A stretch of DNA of 64,000 nt from Phyllobacterium sp. 628 (GCF_014189505.1 NZ_CP050301.1:3603501-3667500); one strand, 5' to 3'; positions 19,760 through 29,801 are shown, counted from the stretch's first letter. Program-made: numbers and translations. The notes: a model not told the origin generated them from the letters alone.

Positions 19760-20397
19760 GAATAGAGCCTTTCATACAATGTGCGAATGATCCCGGCTGT
19801 GACGCCCCAGATGAAGCGTTCGCCAAACGGCATCGTGTAATAGAAACGTTCCTTGTCCAGCCAGACCCGGCTTTCGCGCCGGTGGTTGGCAGGATTCATC
19901 AAAAAGGACAATGGCACTTCGAACACATCAGCCACTTCGTCCGGATTCGGCGTCAGGCTGAATGGCGGGTGCACAAGGCCGAGCACCGGCGTGATGGAAT
20001 AACCCGTCGTGGTCAAATAACGCGGCAAACGTCCGATCAGTTCGACATGCCGCCCCTCCAGACCGATCTCTTCATGTGCTTCGCGAAGTGCTGCCTTCTC
20101 CGGCTCGAAATCGTCCTCCGGATCAATCGCCCCACCGGGAAAGGCCACCTGCCCCGAATGTTTGCGCATATTGGCATTGCGCAAGGTCAGGATCACTCCC
20201 GCTTCATCGCCGCGATCGACAATCGGCACCAGCACAGCCGCGTCACGCAGTTGGGTTGCCGCAATCAACGCATCAAGGTCAGGGTTGAGCAGATGGTCGC
20301 CGTGATCCACACCCAGCGTGTCACTGCCCTTCAGCGCAACGCGCCGCGCAAAAGCCCGGGCGGAAAAGCCCTCCTCAGCCGGGATTGACTGGCTCAT
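19756..20397 (-). CDS. Nudix hydrolase, probable CoA pyrophosphatase
   Basis: A 213-residue UPF0035/NudL-type Nudix protein. The UPF0035 signature LRNANMRKHSGQVAFPGG runs directly into the Nudix box (AIDPEDDFEPEKAALREAHE, then EIGLEG). Characterised relatives split CoA to phosphopantetheine and 3',5'-ADP. The start codon overlaps the DUF1285 stop and the stop overlaps the cca start, each by four bases, so all three are translationally coupled. Confidence 0.88.
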   Translation of the reverse strand: MSQSIPAEEGFSARAFARRVALKGSDTLGVDHGDHLLNPDLDALIAATQLRDAAVLVPIVDRGDEAGVILTLRNANMRKHSGQVAFPGGAIDPEDDFEPEKAALREAHEEIGLEGRHVELIGRLPRYLTTTGYSITPVLGLVHPPFSLTPNPDEVADVFEVPLSFLMNPANHRRESRVWLDKERFYYTMPFGERFIWGVTAGIIRTLYERLYS

Positions 20398-21002
20398 AGG
20401 CTCTGCTCTTTCAACTCGCCCGAATGCATGATCGGAAAAATCTCTCCCTTGGAGCGCACCGCAAACATGGATTTGCCATCAATCTCGACATCCTCGCCGT
20501 AACTTACCAGTTCATACATGACCGGACGGGCCAGCAAAGCTTCCAGCCGCCCGCGCACCAGCAGATAAGGTTTCAGACCGCCATTCCTGGAATCGATGAC
20601 GAAACGCAGCGGATTGTCAGCACCTGCCTCGACAATATCGCCAACATTCGTGCGAAACGTCATGACCTGTTCATCACCCTCGCCCGAGACATTGAGCTCG
20701 ACTGCAAGAAAATGCGCATCTTCAACACGTATTCCAACGCGCTCGACCGGCGTAACCAGATAGGTCTTGCCGTCGGTATCCTTGCGCAGCACTGTGGAGA
20801 AGAGACGCACCAGCGGCTGGCGGCCGATCGGTGTACCCATATAGAACCACGTACCGTCCGCCTTGATCTCCATATCGAGATCGCCGCAGAAATCCGGGTT
20901 CCATTTTTCCACCGGCGGCAAGCCCTTGCCTTGCGCAGCCGCGCGCGAGATCAGGGCTTCAAGTCCCGCCGCGTCGCGCAATGTGCCTTCTGACTGTGCC
21001 AT
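20394..21002 (-). CDS. DUF1285-family protein
   Basis: A 202-residue protein starting at ATG 21002 with AAAGGT upstream; a GTG at 21029 would add nine residues. Family features are KWNPDFCGDLDMEIKADGTW, GTPIGRQPLVRLFSTVLRKD, YLVTPVER and the C-terminal NGGLKPYLLVRGRLEAL. It is soluble, with no signal or membrane segment. The family is widespread in Proteobacteria and lacks an assigned activity. It leads the DUF1285-Nudix-cca operon and is divergent from moxR. Confidence 0.85.
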   Translation of the reverse strand: MAQSEGTLRDAAGLEALISRAAAQGKGLPPVEKWNPDFCGDLDMEIKADGTWFYMGTPIGRQPLVRLFSTVLRKDTDGKTYLVTPVERVGIRVEDAHFLAVELNVSGEGDEQVMTFRTNVGDIVEAGADNPLRFVIDSRNGGLKPYLLVRGRLEALLARPVMYELVSYGEDVEIDGKSMFAVRSKGEIFPIMHSGELKEQSL

Positions 21003-21051
21003 TTTCTGACCTTTTTGTTCATTCGTCACGAAATAGTCACCGTTAAACCGC

Positions 21052-21079
21052 TTGTCAGCATGTCATAGTGATTTAGACT
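21052..21079 (+). promoter_or_regulatory. Candidate promoter for the moxR operon
   Basis: TTGTCA (21052-21057), 16-base spacer, TAGACT (21074-21079), about 55 bases before the moxR ATG in the short divergent gap. A reasonable but imperfect match. Confidence 0.35.
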
Positions 21080-21136
21080 CATTTAGTAATGAATCTGAGC
21101 ATAAACCAGCTCCGCAGGCCAGAGACGAGGTAAACC

Positions 21137-22144
21137 ATGACGATTATCAAAACCGGGGAACCATCCGATCCCAAGGCAATGGTCGCCGAGGCTGAAAAGG
21201 CACTGGCCGATATTTCCAGAGTACGCGCCGCAATCGGCACTGTCATCTTTGGCCAGGAAGCCGTTATCGAGCGCACGCTGGTCGCCCTTTTGGCTGGTGG
21301 CCACGCGCTGCTCGTGGGCGTGCCGGGCCTGGCCAAAACCAAGCTGGTGGAAACACTCGGCACCGTGCTCGGTCTCGACGAACGCCGTGTGCAGTTCACG
21401 CCAGATCTGATGCCCTCCGACATTATCGGTTCGGAAGTGATGGATCAGGATGATCACGGCAAACGCTCTTTCCGCTACATCAAAGGTCCGATCTTCGCGC
21501 AGCTGCTGATGGCCGATGAAATCAACCGCGCCTCGCCGCGCACCCAGTCCGCCCTGCTGCAATCCATGCAGGAATATCATGTCACGGTCGCAGGCGAGCG
21601 GCATGACCTGCCATCGCCGTTCCACGTTCTGGCAACGCAGAACCCGCTAGAGCAGGAAGGCACCTATCCGCTGCCTGAAGCACAGCTCGACCGCTTTTTG
21701 ATGCAGATCGACATTCTTTACCCGGAACTCGATGCGGAGCGCCGCATTCTGCTCGAAACCACCGGCACATCGGAGGTGCGGGCGGCAAAGACCATCGATG
21801 CGGAACGGCTGCGCGAGATGCAGCAATTGATCCGCCGCATCCCTGTCGCGGAGGGCGTCGTTGACGCCATCCTCAAGCTGGTCCGCTCGGCCCGCCCCGG
21901 GGCAGACAATGAGATCGCGCAAAAGTTTATTGCGTGGGGCCCCGGTCCCCGCGCCAGTCAGGCCCTGATGCTTTGCGCCCGTGCCCGCGCGCTCTATGAC
22001 GGCCGCCTCGCGCCTTCGGTTGACGATGTCAGAGCGCTGGCTGAGCCTGTCCTGCAACATCGCATGGCATTGACCTTTGCCGCCCGCGCCGATGGCATGA
22101 ATGTGCGCGAGGTCATCGCCAACCTCACCAAGGCCGCTATCTAA
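21137..22144 (+). CDS. MoxR-type AAA+ ATPase
   Basis: A 335-residue MoxR-family AAA+ protein, a chaperone-like ATPase that usually acts with von Willebrand-type partners encoded beside it. Walker A is LLVGVPGLAKTKLVE, Walker B LMADEINRASPRTQSALLQ, sensor 1 VLATQNPLEQEGTYPLPEAQ, with the arginine finger in LDRFLMQ. It starts the four-gene operon with the DUF58 protein (its stop and the next ATG overlap by one base). Its target is not known. Confidence 0.93.
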   Translation: MTIIKTGEPSDPKAMVAEAEKALADISRVRAAIGTVIFGQEAVIERTLVALLAGGHALLVGVPGLAKTKLVETLGTVLGLDERRVQFTPDLMPSDIIGSEVMDQDDHGKRSFRYIKGPIFAQLLMADEINRASPRTQSALLQSMQEYHVTVAGERHDLPSPFHVLATQNPLEQEGTYPLPEAQLDRFLMQIDILYPELDAERRILLETTGTSEVRAAKTIDAERLREMQQLIRRIPVAEGVVDAILKLVRSARPGADNEIAQKFIAWGPGPRASQALMLCARARALYDGRLAPSVDDVRALAEPVLQHRMALTFAARADGMNVREVIANLTKAAI

Positions 22145-23049
22145 TGGCAGCAATCGGCGCGCTGGCTCAAAAGACTGCAACGACCGACGCACTGGCGCGC
22201 GCGCGCCAGCGCGCCGCCTTGTTGCCGGATCTTCTGGTCGAGGCTCGCCGCATCGCCAACACAACCAATACCGGTTGGCATGGTCGCCGCAAAAGCGGCG
22301 TCGGTGAAACGTTCTGGCAGTTTCGGCCCTATACTGATGGCGAAGCGGTGTCGCGCATCGACTGGCGCCGTTCGGCCCGCGACGACCGGATTTATATCCG
22401 CGACCAGGAATGGGAAGCTGCCCATACGGTCTGGTTGTGGGCGGATCCTTCAGCTTCCATGCTCTACAAATCCGATATCGCCCAGGTATCGAAGGAATCG
22501 CGGGCGCTTGTCGTCGTTTTGGCGCTGGCCGAGTTGCTGTCGCGCAGCGGCGAACGGATAGCCTTCCCCGATGTGACGGAACCAACGTCGGCCGCCAATG
22601 GCGCAGAGCGGCTGGCAACAGCGCTGTCTCATGCGGTCGACCTGCCGAAACAGCCAGATTTTGGCAAGGTACGACGCTTCTCTGATGTGGTGCTGGTCAG
22701 TGACTTCCTCGAACCAGTCAATGACACGCTTGCGCTTCTGGAACAGATTGCCCAGCGCGGCGCCCGTGCCCATCTGGTCGAAATCTACGATCCGGCGGAA
22801 GAGGATTTCCCTTATAAAAGGCGCACGGAATTCGTTGATCCGGAATCAGGCGCGGTGCTGACCATTGGCCGCGCGCAGGATTATGCGGAAGAATACAGGC
22901 GCCTGTTCTTCGCCCGCCGCGAAACGCTCAGAGCCTATTGCCGCCGCATCGGTTGGAGTTACACGACAAACCGTACCGACAGGCTCGCTTCCGAAGCGCT
23001 GGTCTCGGTTCATCTTAACATGACGGCTGATCAAGGAACGCGTCTATGA
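22144..23049 (+). CDS. DUF58-family protein
   Basis: A 301-residue DUF58 protein with a von Willebrand factor A-like fold. The family signature is SRIDWRRSARDDRIYIRDQEWE (written here in two parts: SRIDWRRSARDDRIY, then IRDQEWE), followed by TVWLWADPSASM, the degenerate metal site of a vWA domain. It is nearly always encoded next to MoxR and probably receives it. The gene starts one base inside moxR's stop and overlaps the next gene by four bases. Confidence 0.9.
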   Translation: MAAIGALAQKTATTDALARARQRAALLPDLLVEARRIANTTNTGWHGRRKSGVGETFWQFRPYTDGEAVSRIDWRRSARDDRIYIRDQEWEAAHTVWLWADPSASMLYKSDIAQVSKESRALVVVLALAELLSRSGERIAFPDVTEPTSAANGAERLATALSHAVDLPKQPDFGKVRRFSDVVLVSDFLEPVNDTLALLEQIAQRGARAHLVEIYDPAEEDFPYKRRTEFVDPESGAVLTIGRAQDYAEEYRRLFFARRETLRAYCRRIGWSYTTNRTDRLASEALVSVHLNMTADQGTRL

Positions 23050-25886
23050 ATGCGCTTCCCCTCGCCCTCGGCGCGCCAGCCATCCTCTTGGGCCTGCTGG
23101 CGCTGCCTGTTATCTGGTGGCTCCTGCGGGCAACACCGCCGCGTCCGATCCGCGAAATCTTTCCTCCCTTGAAAATTCTGGCACAAATCTTCAGGAAAGA
23201 GGAAACGCCGGATAGAAGCCCCTGGTGGCTGACATTGTTACGGCTTGTGCTTGCTGCGCTTGTTATTCTTGCGCTGGCCGAACCAATTTGGAATCCGCGC
23301 CCCGAAACATTGACAGGCAAAGAACCTGTCGCAATCGTGCTCGACAATGGCTGGTCGTCCAATGAGGAATGGCAGGCCCGCAAGGAAACGGCAGAGCGGC
23401 TGATTGCGGACGCAAGCGCTTCCGGAGCCCTGATCTACATTCTTGGCACCGCTGAAAAACTGAATGCCGATGTCGGCCCCTTCGATGCGACGACAGCGCT
23501 CGAACGGCTGCGCGCCCTGAATGTCCGCCCGATCCCGGTGGATCGCGCTGCGGCTTTTGACCGGTTGAAAACTGTTCTGTCCGGTGTATCGGGTGTGCGC
23601 CTTGCCTATCTTAACGATGGTGTCGATACGCCGGGAGCAACCGAGGCGGTGAAAGCGGTCGAAGGCAGCGGTCTTGCCTCTGTAATCTGGTATCAGCCGT
23701 CAATTGCATCGCTTGCAGCAATCCGGCAGGTGGAAAACAATGCCAACGGACTGACGGTTCATGCGGTGCGATCCAACGACAACCGGTCTTCGGGCGGCAT
23801 TACCATCGGAGCCTATGATGAAAAGGGCCGCCGCATTGCTGAAACCGGTCTGGTTTTTCGTGCCAATGAAGCGACTGGCGAAGCTGTGATCACCGCACCC
23901 TATGAATTGCGCAACGATTTTCACACCCTGCGCATCGATAAGGCGCCGCATGCAGGTGCAACATTTCTTGTAGACGATAACAACAAGCGCCGCCGTGTCG
24001 CCTTGCTCTCGGGTTCAGAAGCTGACTTGTCGCAGCCGCTGCTTTCGCCGCTCTATTACATTTCCCGCGCGCTTGAGCCTTTTGCTGACCTGCTGCGCCC
24101 GCACAATGCCGAACTGACCAAAGCTGTTCCCGAGCTTCTCGAACAAAAGCCTTCGGTTGTGATCATGGCCGACATTGGCAAGCTGCCCGCAGAAACCGAG
24201 CAGACGCTGGTCGATTGGGTGGCCAAGGGCGGCACGCTGATCCGGTTTGCCGGACCTCGTCTTGCCGGAAACAGCGAACAGGACCCGCTTTTGCCGGTGA
24301 TCCTACGCAAGGGCGAGCGCTCACTCGGTGGCGCTCTGTCTTGGAAGGAATCACAACCCGTCGCCGCCTTCCCTGATAACGGTCCCTTCGCCGGACTTCC
24401 AACGCCGCAGGACGTCACGGTAACGCGCCAGGTATTGGCCGAGCCTGCGGTCGATCTTTTCGAGAAAAGCTGGGCCAATCTTGCGGACGGCACGCCGCTG
24501 GTGACAGGTGAAACGCGCGGACGCGGGCAGATTGTGCTGTTTCACGTCACCCCCGAAGCCACATGGTCGAACCTGCCGATCAGCGGCAGTTTTGTGGATA
24601 TGCTGCACCGTATCCTGACATTGTCGCGCAGTTCAGTGCCATCCACCCCGGAAAGCGGTGCGGGCGTGGCACGGGCTCTTCCGCCCTATCTCACTTTGAA
24701 TGCAGAAGGGGCGCTGATCCCGCCCGGCGGCGATGCCAAGCCCCTGATCCTGAAACCCGGTGAAACCGGCAAGGTCAGCTTCGATAATCCGCCCGGTTTT
24801 TACGGCGTCGAGGATGCCATGAATGCCCTCAATCTTTTCAAACCGGATAGCGAAATAAAGCCTTTGATCCGCCCTGACCTCAACATTCCGGTAATCAACG
24901 CGCGTTACGCGGTGGATGAATCCGTGCCGCTGCGCGGGCCGCTGTTTGGCATCGCCGCCCTGCTTCTGGCACTCGATGCGCTTGCCATTCTCTGGCTTGG
25001 CGGACATCTGCGCCGCCGTTTCAAAGGGGCAGTGGCTGCTTCGCTGGCGATTTTGCTGATCCCGGCCGTTCTGGCCTTTGCCCCCTCGCCGGTTCATGCC
25101 CAGCAGAACGACAGCAAACCCGGAGATCAGGCTATACTTCAAGCTGTCGATACCACACACCTTGCCTATGTGATCACCGGCGACCGTTCTGTTGACGATA
25201 TCAGCAAAGCAGGCCTTTCCGGGTTGTCCAAGGCGATTGCCGACAGCACTGCGCTGGAACCCGGCGAGCCGACAGGTGTCAATCCAGAAGTGGATGAGCT
25301 GGCATTTTACCCTCTGATCTACTGGCCAATCGATGCCTCAGCCAAGATGCCAACACCCGCAGCGATAGCCAAGATCGATGCCTATATGCAGCAGGGCGGC
25401 ACCGTCCTCTTCGACACGCGTGATCAGGATGCAGCCGCCATCAGCTTCGACAATAGCTCGACACCAGCCAATGCAAGGCTGCGGGATATTCTTTCCGGGT
25501 TGAACATCCCCGCGCTTGAGCCGGTGCCCAACGATCACGTCCTGACCAAGGCGTTTTATATCCTGCAGGATTTTCCCGGCCGTTTTCGCGGCAGTCCGCT
25601 TTGGGTGCAGGCATCGCAAGCGCCTGAAGTTAAGTCTGCTGACAGTCCCCGTCCCGTGCGGGTTGGCGATGGCGTGACGCCGATCATGATCACCGGAAAT
25701 GATCTGGCTGGCGCGTGGGCGGTCAATGCCAGCGGCGGCCCATTGCTACCGACAATCCCCAATGATCCGGACCAACGGGTTCTTGCCTATCGCGCGGGTG
25801 TCAATATTGTCATGTACATGCTGACCGGCAATTACAAATCCGATCAGGTGCATGTGCCTGAACTTTTGAAGCGGCTGGCGAACTGA
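23046..25886 (+). CDS. BatA-like N-terminal domain fused to DUF4159
   Basis: A 946-residue membrane protein. The N-terminal ~90 residues are an aerotolerance-regulator (BatA) type double helix: ALGAPAILLGLLALPVIWWL then LLRLVLAALVILALAEPIW. A vWA-like segment begins VAIVLDNGWSSNEEW. Two more helices lie near residues 640-690, then the C-terminal ~230 residues are DUF4159 (YPLIYWPIDASAKMPTPAAI, GGTVLFDTRDQD). DUF4159 is a glutamine-amidotransferase-like fold without proven activity. Function unknown; by context it is the envelope partner of MoxR. Confidence 0.85.
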   Translation: MNALPLALGAPAILLGLLALPVIWWLLRATPPRPIREIFPPLKILAQIFRKEETPDRSPWWLTLLRLVLAALVILALAEPIWNPRPETLTGKEPVAIVLDNGWSSNEEWQARKETAERLIADASASGALIYILGTAEKLNADVGPFDATTALERLRALNVRPIPVDRAAAFDRLKTVLSGVSGVRLAYLNDGVDTPGATEAVKAVEGSGLASVIWYQPSIASLAAIRQVENNANGLTVHAVRSNDNRSSGGITIGAYDEKGRRIAETGLVFRANEATGEAVITAPYELRNDFHTLRIDKAPHAGATFLVDDNNKRRRVALLSGSEADLSQPLLSPLYYISRALEPFADLLRPHNAELTKAVPELLEQKPSVVIMADIGKLPAETEQTLVDWVAKGGTLIRFAGPRLAGNSEQDPLLPVILRKGERSLGGALSWKESQPVAAFPDNGPFAGLPTPQDVTVTRQVLAEPAVDLFEKSWANLADGTPLVTGETRGRGQIVLFHVTPEATWSNLPISGSFVDMLHRILTLSRSSVPSTPESGAGVARALPPYLTLNAEGALIPPGGDAKPLILKPGETGKVSFDNPPGFYGVEDAMNALNLFKPDSEIKPLIRPDLNIPVINARYAVDESVPLRGPLFGIAALLLALDALAILWLGGHLRRRFKGAVAASLAILLIPAVLAFAPSPVHAQQNDSKPGDQAILQAVDTTHLAYVITGDRSVDDISKAGLSGLSKAIADSTALEPGEPTGVNPEVDELAFYPLIYWPIDASAKMPTPAAIAKIDAYMQQGGTVLFDTRDQDAAAISFDNSSTPANARLRDILSGLNIPALEPVPNDHVLTKAFYILQDFPGRFRGSPLWVQASQAPEVKSADSPRPVRVGDGVTPIMITGNDLAGAWAVNASGGPLLPTIPNDPDQRVLAYRAGVNIVMYMLTGNYKSDQVHVPELLKRLAN

Positions 25887-25887
25887 C

Positions 25888-27969
25888 ATGTATCTTTCCC
25901 TCGACTTCCAGCCCCTGCTCTCGCTGCCGCTTTTGGCCCTACTGCTCTTGCCACTTACGGCACTGGCACTGGCGGGCATCTATCTGCGCCAGCGTGGCGG
26001 CATTATCCGCCTGCTTGCGGTCGCCGCCCTTGCCATGGCCTTGTTCAATCCCGTTGTGATCAATGAAGAACGCGAACCACTGACAAGCGTTGTCGCGGTG
26101 GTTGCCGACCGCAGCCAGAGTCAGGACATCGGCAACCGCACTGCTGATACGACTGAAGCACTCAAACAGGTTCAGGCGGCGCTGGCACGCCTGCCGCAGT
26201 TCGAAGTTCGTACTGTCGAGACCAACCGCGCCGATGCCAATGATGACGCGACGGCAACGCGGCTGTTTCAGGCTGTAAACGGAGCGTTCCGTGATGTGCC
26301 GCCGTCGCGCATTGGCGGGGCCATCATGATCACGGACGGTCAGATCCACGACATTCCCAATAACGTTGCCGGTCTCGGCTTCAATGCCCCGGTGCATGGC
26401 CTGATCACCGGCGTACCGGGTGAAATCGACCGCCGTATCCAGTTTGTCCGCGCACCGCGTTTCGGTATCACCGGCAAGCCGCAGCAGATGACTTACAAGG
26501 TCACTGGCGCAGGCGAGCCGCAGGGCGGCCGGGCTCGCGTAAGCGTTCGCGTCAACGGCAATGAGGTCACTGTGCAGGACGCCATCATCGGCGAGGAAAT
26601 GCCGCTCGATGTGACCTTGCCGCGCGCAGGCGTCAATATTGTCGAGCTTGCTGTCGACCCGATCCCCAATGAGTTGACCGAGATTAACAACCGGGCTGTC
26701 GCTATGGTCGATGGTATCAGGGAAAATCTGCGCGTTCTGCTCGTTTCTGGCGAGCCGCACAATGGCGAGCGTACGTGGCGCAATCTGCTCAAATCCGACG
26801 CATCGGTCGATCTCGTGCATTTCACCATTTTGCGTCCGCCGGAAAAACAGGACAGCACACCGATCAACGAACTGTCGCTCATCGCCTTTCCGACGCGCGA
26901 GCTGTTCGTCGATAAGATCGACCAGTTCGATCTCATTATTTTCGATCGCTACCAGCACCGCGATGTGCTGCCGCTGCTCTATTACGATTACATCAACGAT
27001 TACGTGCAAAAGGGCGGTGCGCTGCTGATCGCCGCCGGGCCTGAATATGCGGGTACTGTGTCTATCGCCAACACGCCCCTTTTGACGGTTCTGCCCGCCA
27101 CGCCGACGGGCGAGATTACCGAACAGGCTTTCTATCCGCGACTGAGCGATGACGGCAAACGCCATCCGGTAACACGGGGTCTGGAAGGAAGCGGGACAGA
27201 GCCGCCACAATGGAGCCGCTGGTTTCGCGTGATCGATGTCAACAAGCCGGAAGGCTCTGTCGTCATGAATGCAGGCGACAAACCTCTCCTGGTGCTCAAC
27301 CGTATCGGCGAAGGCCGTGTCGGCATGTTCCTTTCCGATCAGGGCTGGCTGTGGGCGCGCGGCTTTGAAGGCGGCGGTCCGCATGCGGCGCTGTACCGCC
27401 GCATCGCCCATTGGCTGATGAAGGAACCGGAACTCGAAGAAGAAGCACTGACCGCCTCCGGCAGCGGCCGCAATCTTGAAATCCGCCGTCAGACGATGAA
27501 GAAGACTGCAGCTGCTGCAAACGTCATCACACCATCGGGCAAGAAACAGAGTATTCCCCTGACCGAAACCGAACCGGGCGTATTCTCGGCTTCGGTTCCG
27601 ACAACAGAAATCGGGCTGTTTCAGGTGGCAAACGGTGATCTGACCACGCTCGCCCATGTCGGGCCGGTCGATGCGCCGGAATTCGCCGATTACGTTTCCA
27701 CCACAGCCAAGCTTGAACCATTGGCCCGGCAGACCGGCGGCGGGACTCGCCGCCTGCGGGAAACGGCAGCACAAGCATCGATCGAAATGCCCAACATCGT
27801 CGCCTCACGCGGCTTTGCCAGCGCAAGCGGCGACAATTGGATCGGGCTTCGCCCCACCAACGAAACGGTTCTGAAAAGCGTCAATCGTCTGCCGCTGTTC
27901 TCGGGCTTCCTTGGTCTTGCCGCAATGATCCTGGTTCTCGGCAGCATGTGGTATCGCGAAGGCCGGTAG
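25888..27969 (+). CDS. Membrane protein with amidotransferase-like periplasmic region
   Basis: A 693-residue protein with two N-terminal helices (SLPLLALLLLPLTALALAGI and LAVAALAMALFNPVVI) and one at the C-terminus (FLGLAAMILVLGSMW). Between them is a vWA-like stretch (SVVAVVADRSQSQD, GGAIMITDGQIHD) and a class I glutamine-amidotransferase-like domain (LRVLLVSGEPHNGERTWRNL, FDLIIFDRYQ, GGALLIAAGPEYAG). No catalytic Cys is obvious. It is the last gene of the operon, one base after DUF4159, and resembles the second large Bat-type protein in such clusters. Confidence 0.85.
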   Translation: MYLSLDFQPLLSLPLLALLLLPLTALALAGIYLRQRGGIIRLLAVAALAMALFNPVVINEEREPLTSVVAVVADRSQSQDIGNRTADTTEALKQVQAALARLPQFEVRTVETNRADANDDATATRLFQAVNGAFRDVPPSRIGGAIMITDGQIHDIPNNVAGLGFNAPVHGLITGVPGEIDRRIQFVRAPRFGITGKPQQMTYKVTGAGEPQGGRARVSVRVNGNEVTVQDAIIGEEMPLDVTLPRAGVNIVELAVDPIPNELTEINNRAVAMVDGIRENLRVLLVSGEPHNGERTWRNLLKSDASVDLVHFTILRPPEKQDSTPINELSLIAFPTRELFVDKIDQFDLIIFDRYQHRDVLPLLYYDYINDYVQKGGALLIAAGPEYAGTVSIANTPLLTVLPATPTGEITEQAFYPRLSDDGKRHPVTRGLEGSGTEPPQWSRWFRVIDVNKPEGSVVMNAGDKPLLVLNRIGEGRVGMFLSDQGWLWARGFEGGGPHAALYRRIAHWLMKEPELEEEALTASGSGRNLEIRRQTMKKTAAAANVITPSGKKQSIPLTETEPGVFSASVPTTEIGLFQVANGDLTTLAHVGPVDAPEFADYVSTTAKLEPLARQTGGGTRRLRETAAQASIEMPNIVASRGFASASGDNWIGLRPTNETVLKSVNRLPLFSGFLGLAAMILVLGSMWYREGR

Positions 27970-28001
27970 GCTCTATAAACTCAATACCCAATGAGCGGAA
28001 A

Positions 28002-28529
28002 CTAGAGGCCGCCACCGCTTGCATGGCGCACGCGGCCCTGTACACCCTTCAGTGCATGCGGCGTGAGTTCGCAAGCGAGAAACCGCGACGGCTCAACCGG
28101 TGCAGGCATTTGGATCTGGTGCCCGGCAATCGGCCGGAAACCAAAGGGTGCATAATAGGGTTCGTCGCCGACAAGGATAACCAGCCGGTGACCGGCAAGA
28201 CGAGCCGCTTCCATGCACTTGCGCATAAGAGCCGCGCCGATACCCTGCTTCTTCCACCCCGGACGCACCGCCAGAGGGCCCAGCAACATTGCCGGCGTTG
28301 CGCCGATCAAAATCGGTGTCAGCCTTACCGACCCCACAATATGTGCGCCATTCAGGGCAACAAAGGAGAGATTACGGTCATGCGGTCCGCCTTCGCGAAT
28401 CCGATAAGCAGCGCGGGTAAAACGGCCGGGACCGAAAGCTTCTTTGTTGATTTCTTCAATGGCAACGTCATGCACCGGCTCTTCCGGCGTATAGGCAACG
28501 ACATGGGACAGCATGCTGGGTATCTTCAT
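28002..28529 (-). CDS. GNAT-family N-acetyltransferase
   Basis: A 175-residue GCN5-related acetyltransferase. The acetyl-CoA-binding motif A is LLGPLAVRPGWKKQGIGAAL, followed by HRLVILVGDEPYYAPFGFRP, the YjhQ/YhbS-type C-terminal pattern. The substrate is unknown. It converges on the MoxR operon with a 32-bp gap. Confidence 0.86.
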   Translation of the reverse strand: MKIPSMLSHVVAYTPEEPVHDVAIEEINKEAFGPGRFTRAAYRIREGGPHDRNLSFVALNGAHIVGSVRLTPILIGATPAMLLGPLAVRPGWKKQGIGAALMRKCMEAARLAGHRLVILVGDEPYYAPFGFRPIAGHQIQMPAPVEPSRFLACELTPHALKGVQGRVRHASGGGL

Positions 28530-28823
28530 AAAGGAGTAGACAATGGCCTTTGGCCAACACAGGAATATCCGCCGCGCTTTGCGAGCGCCGGTACTGGTTT
28601 CATCGTCGGATGAACAGGAATCCTGTCACTAAATGTCTCCTTTTTTTCCGCGTAGCATCAAAGTTGGGCGGCGTAAACCGAATTTGCGCTGTCCCAAGCA
28701 AAAAGTGACGCTCTGTTCACCCCACAGATACTGGTTTGAACATCATTTGTGCCTAGCTATGGGTTATTGGTAGAACATGAGAATGATCGCCTGCGCACTT
28801 TGTGGCAGGCCAAGGAGTATGAG

Positions 28824-29801
28824 ATGGGTCTTCTGATTGACGGCAAGTGGCACGACCAGTGGTATGACACCAAGGACAGTGGCGGACGCTTCATTCGTTC
28901 GGAATCACAATTTCGCAATTGGGTCACGGCAGACGGTTCAGCTGGACCGTCGGGCAAAGGCGGCTTCAAGGCTGAAGCTGGCCGTTATCACCTCTATGTT
29001 TCCTATGCCTGCCCATGGGCACACCGCACGCTGATTTTCCGGGCGCTGAAAAAGTTGCAGGACGTTATCTCGGTTTCTGTCGTCGATCATTTCATGGGCG
29101 ACGAGGGCTGGACCTTCAACGCCGTTGACGGGGCGACACCAGATCATCTCTTCGGCTCGAAGAGTCTATACGAAGTTTATACCCGCGCTGACCCGGCCTA
29201 TTCCGGCCGCGTGACTGTGCCGGTGCTTTGGGATAAGCAGCAGAACACGATTGTTTCGAACGAGTCAGCCGAGATCATTCGCATGCTGAACACGGCATTC
29301 GACGCTTTTGGCGATGCCTCGTTGGATTTTTACCCGGAAGCGCTGCGTTCCGAAATCGATGCGGTCAATGCACTGGTCTATCCCAATATCAACAATGGCG
29401 TATATCGCGCGGGCTTTGCCACGTCTCAGGAAGCTTATGAGGAGGCTTTTGGCCAGTTATTCGCCACGCTCGACACATTGGAAGAGCGTCTTGGCCAACA
29501 GCGCTATCTCGCCGGAAGCCAGATAACGGAAGCTGACTGGCGGCTGTTCACTACACTCTTACGTTTCGATCCGGTCTATGTCGGCCATTTCAAATGCAAC
29601 CAGCGCCGCATTGCCGATTATCCGAACCTGTCCAACTATACACGTGAACTCTATCAGGTGCCGGGTGTGGCCAAGACCGTGAACATGCTGCATATCAAGG
29701 CACATTATTACGGCAGCCACAAAACCATCAATCCGACGGGTATCATTCCCAAAGGCCCGGAACTGGATTTTGCCGCGCCACACAACCGGGACAGGCTCTA
29801 A
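28824..29801 (+). CDS. Glutathionyl-hydroquinone reductase (Xi-class GST)
   Basis: Reduces glutathionyl-hydroquinones with glutathione. The ATG at 28824 follows AAGGAGTATGAG and gives 325 residues; an in-frame opening from 28749 has no ribosome site. The catalytic Cys lies in YVSYACPWAHRTLIFRALK, typical of this class. Other marks are SNESAEIIRMLN and a C-terminal NPTGIIPKGPELDF. It is cytosolic. It converges on a Nudix gene with no gap between the two stops (29801/29802). Confidence 0.92.
   Translation: MGLLIDGKWHDQWYDTKDSGGRFIRSESQFRNWVTADGSAGPSGKGGFKAEAGRYHLYVSYACPWAHRTLIFRALKKLQDVISVSVVDHFMGDEGWTFNAVDGATPDHLFGSKSLYEVYTRADPAYSGRVTVPVLWDKQQNTIVSNESAEIIRMLNTAFDAFGDASLDFYPEALRSEIDAVNALVYPNINNGVYRAGFATSQEAYEEAFGQLFATLDTLEERLGQQRYLAGSQITEADWRLFTTLLRFDPVYVGHFKCNQRRIADYPNLSNYTRELYQVPGVAKTVNMLHIKAHYYGSHKTINPTGIIPKGPELDFAAPHNRDRL

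Noticed and set aside
22193..22214. GC-only palindrome near the DUF58 start
   Set aside because: It lies in coding sequence of alternating GC codons for Leu-Ala-Arg-Ala-Arg and needs no separate explanation.
25939..27774. 611-codon antisense frame opposite the 693-residue membrane protein
   Set aside because: Same reason: opposite a real gene, Arg/His/Gln-rich shadow composition and no motif.
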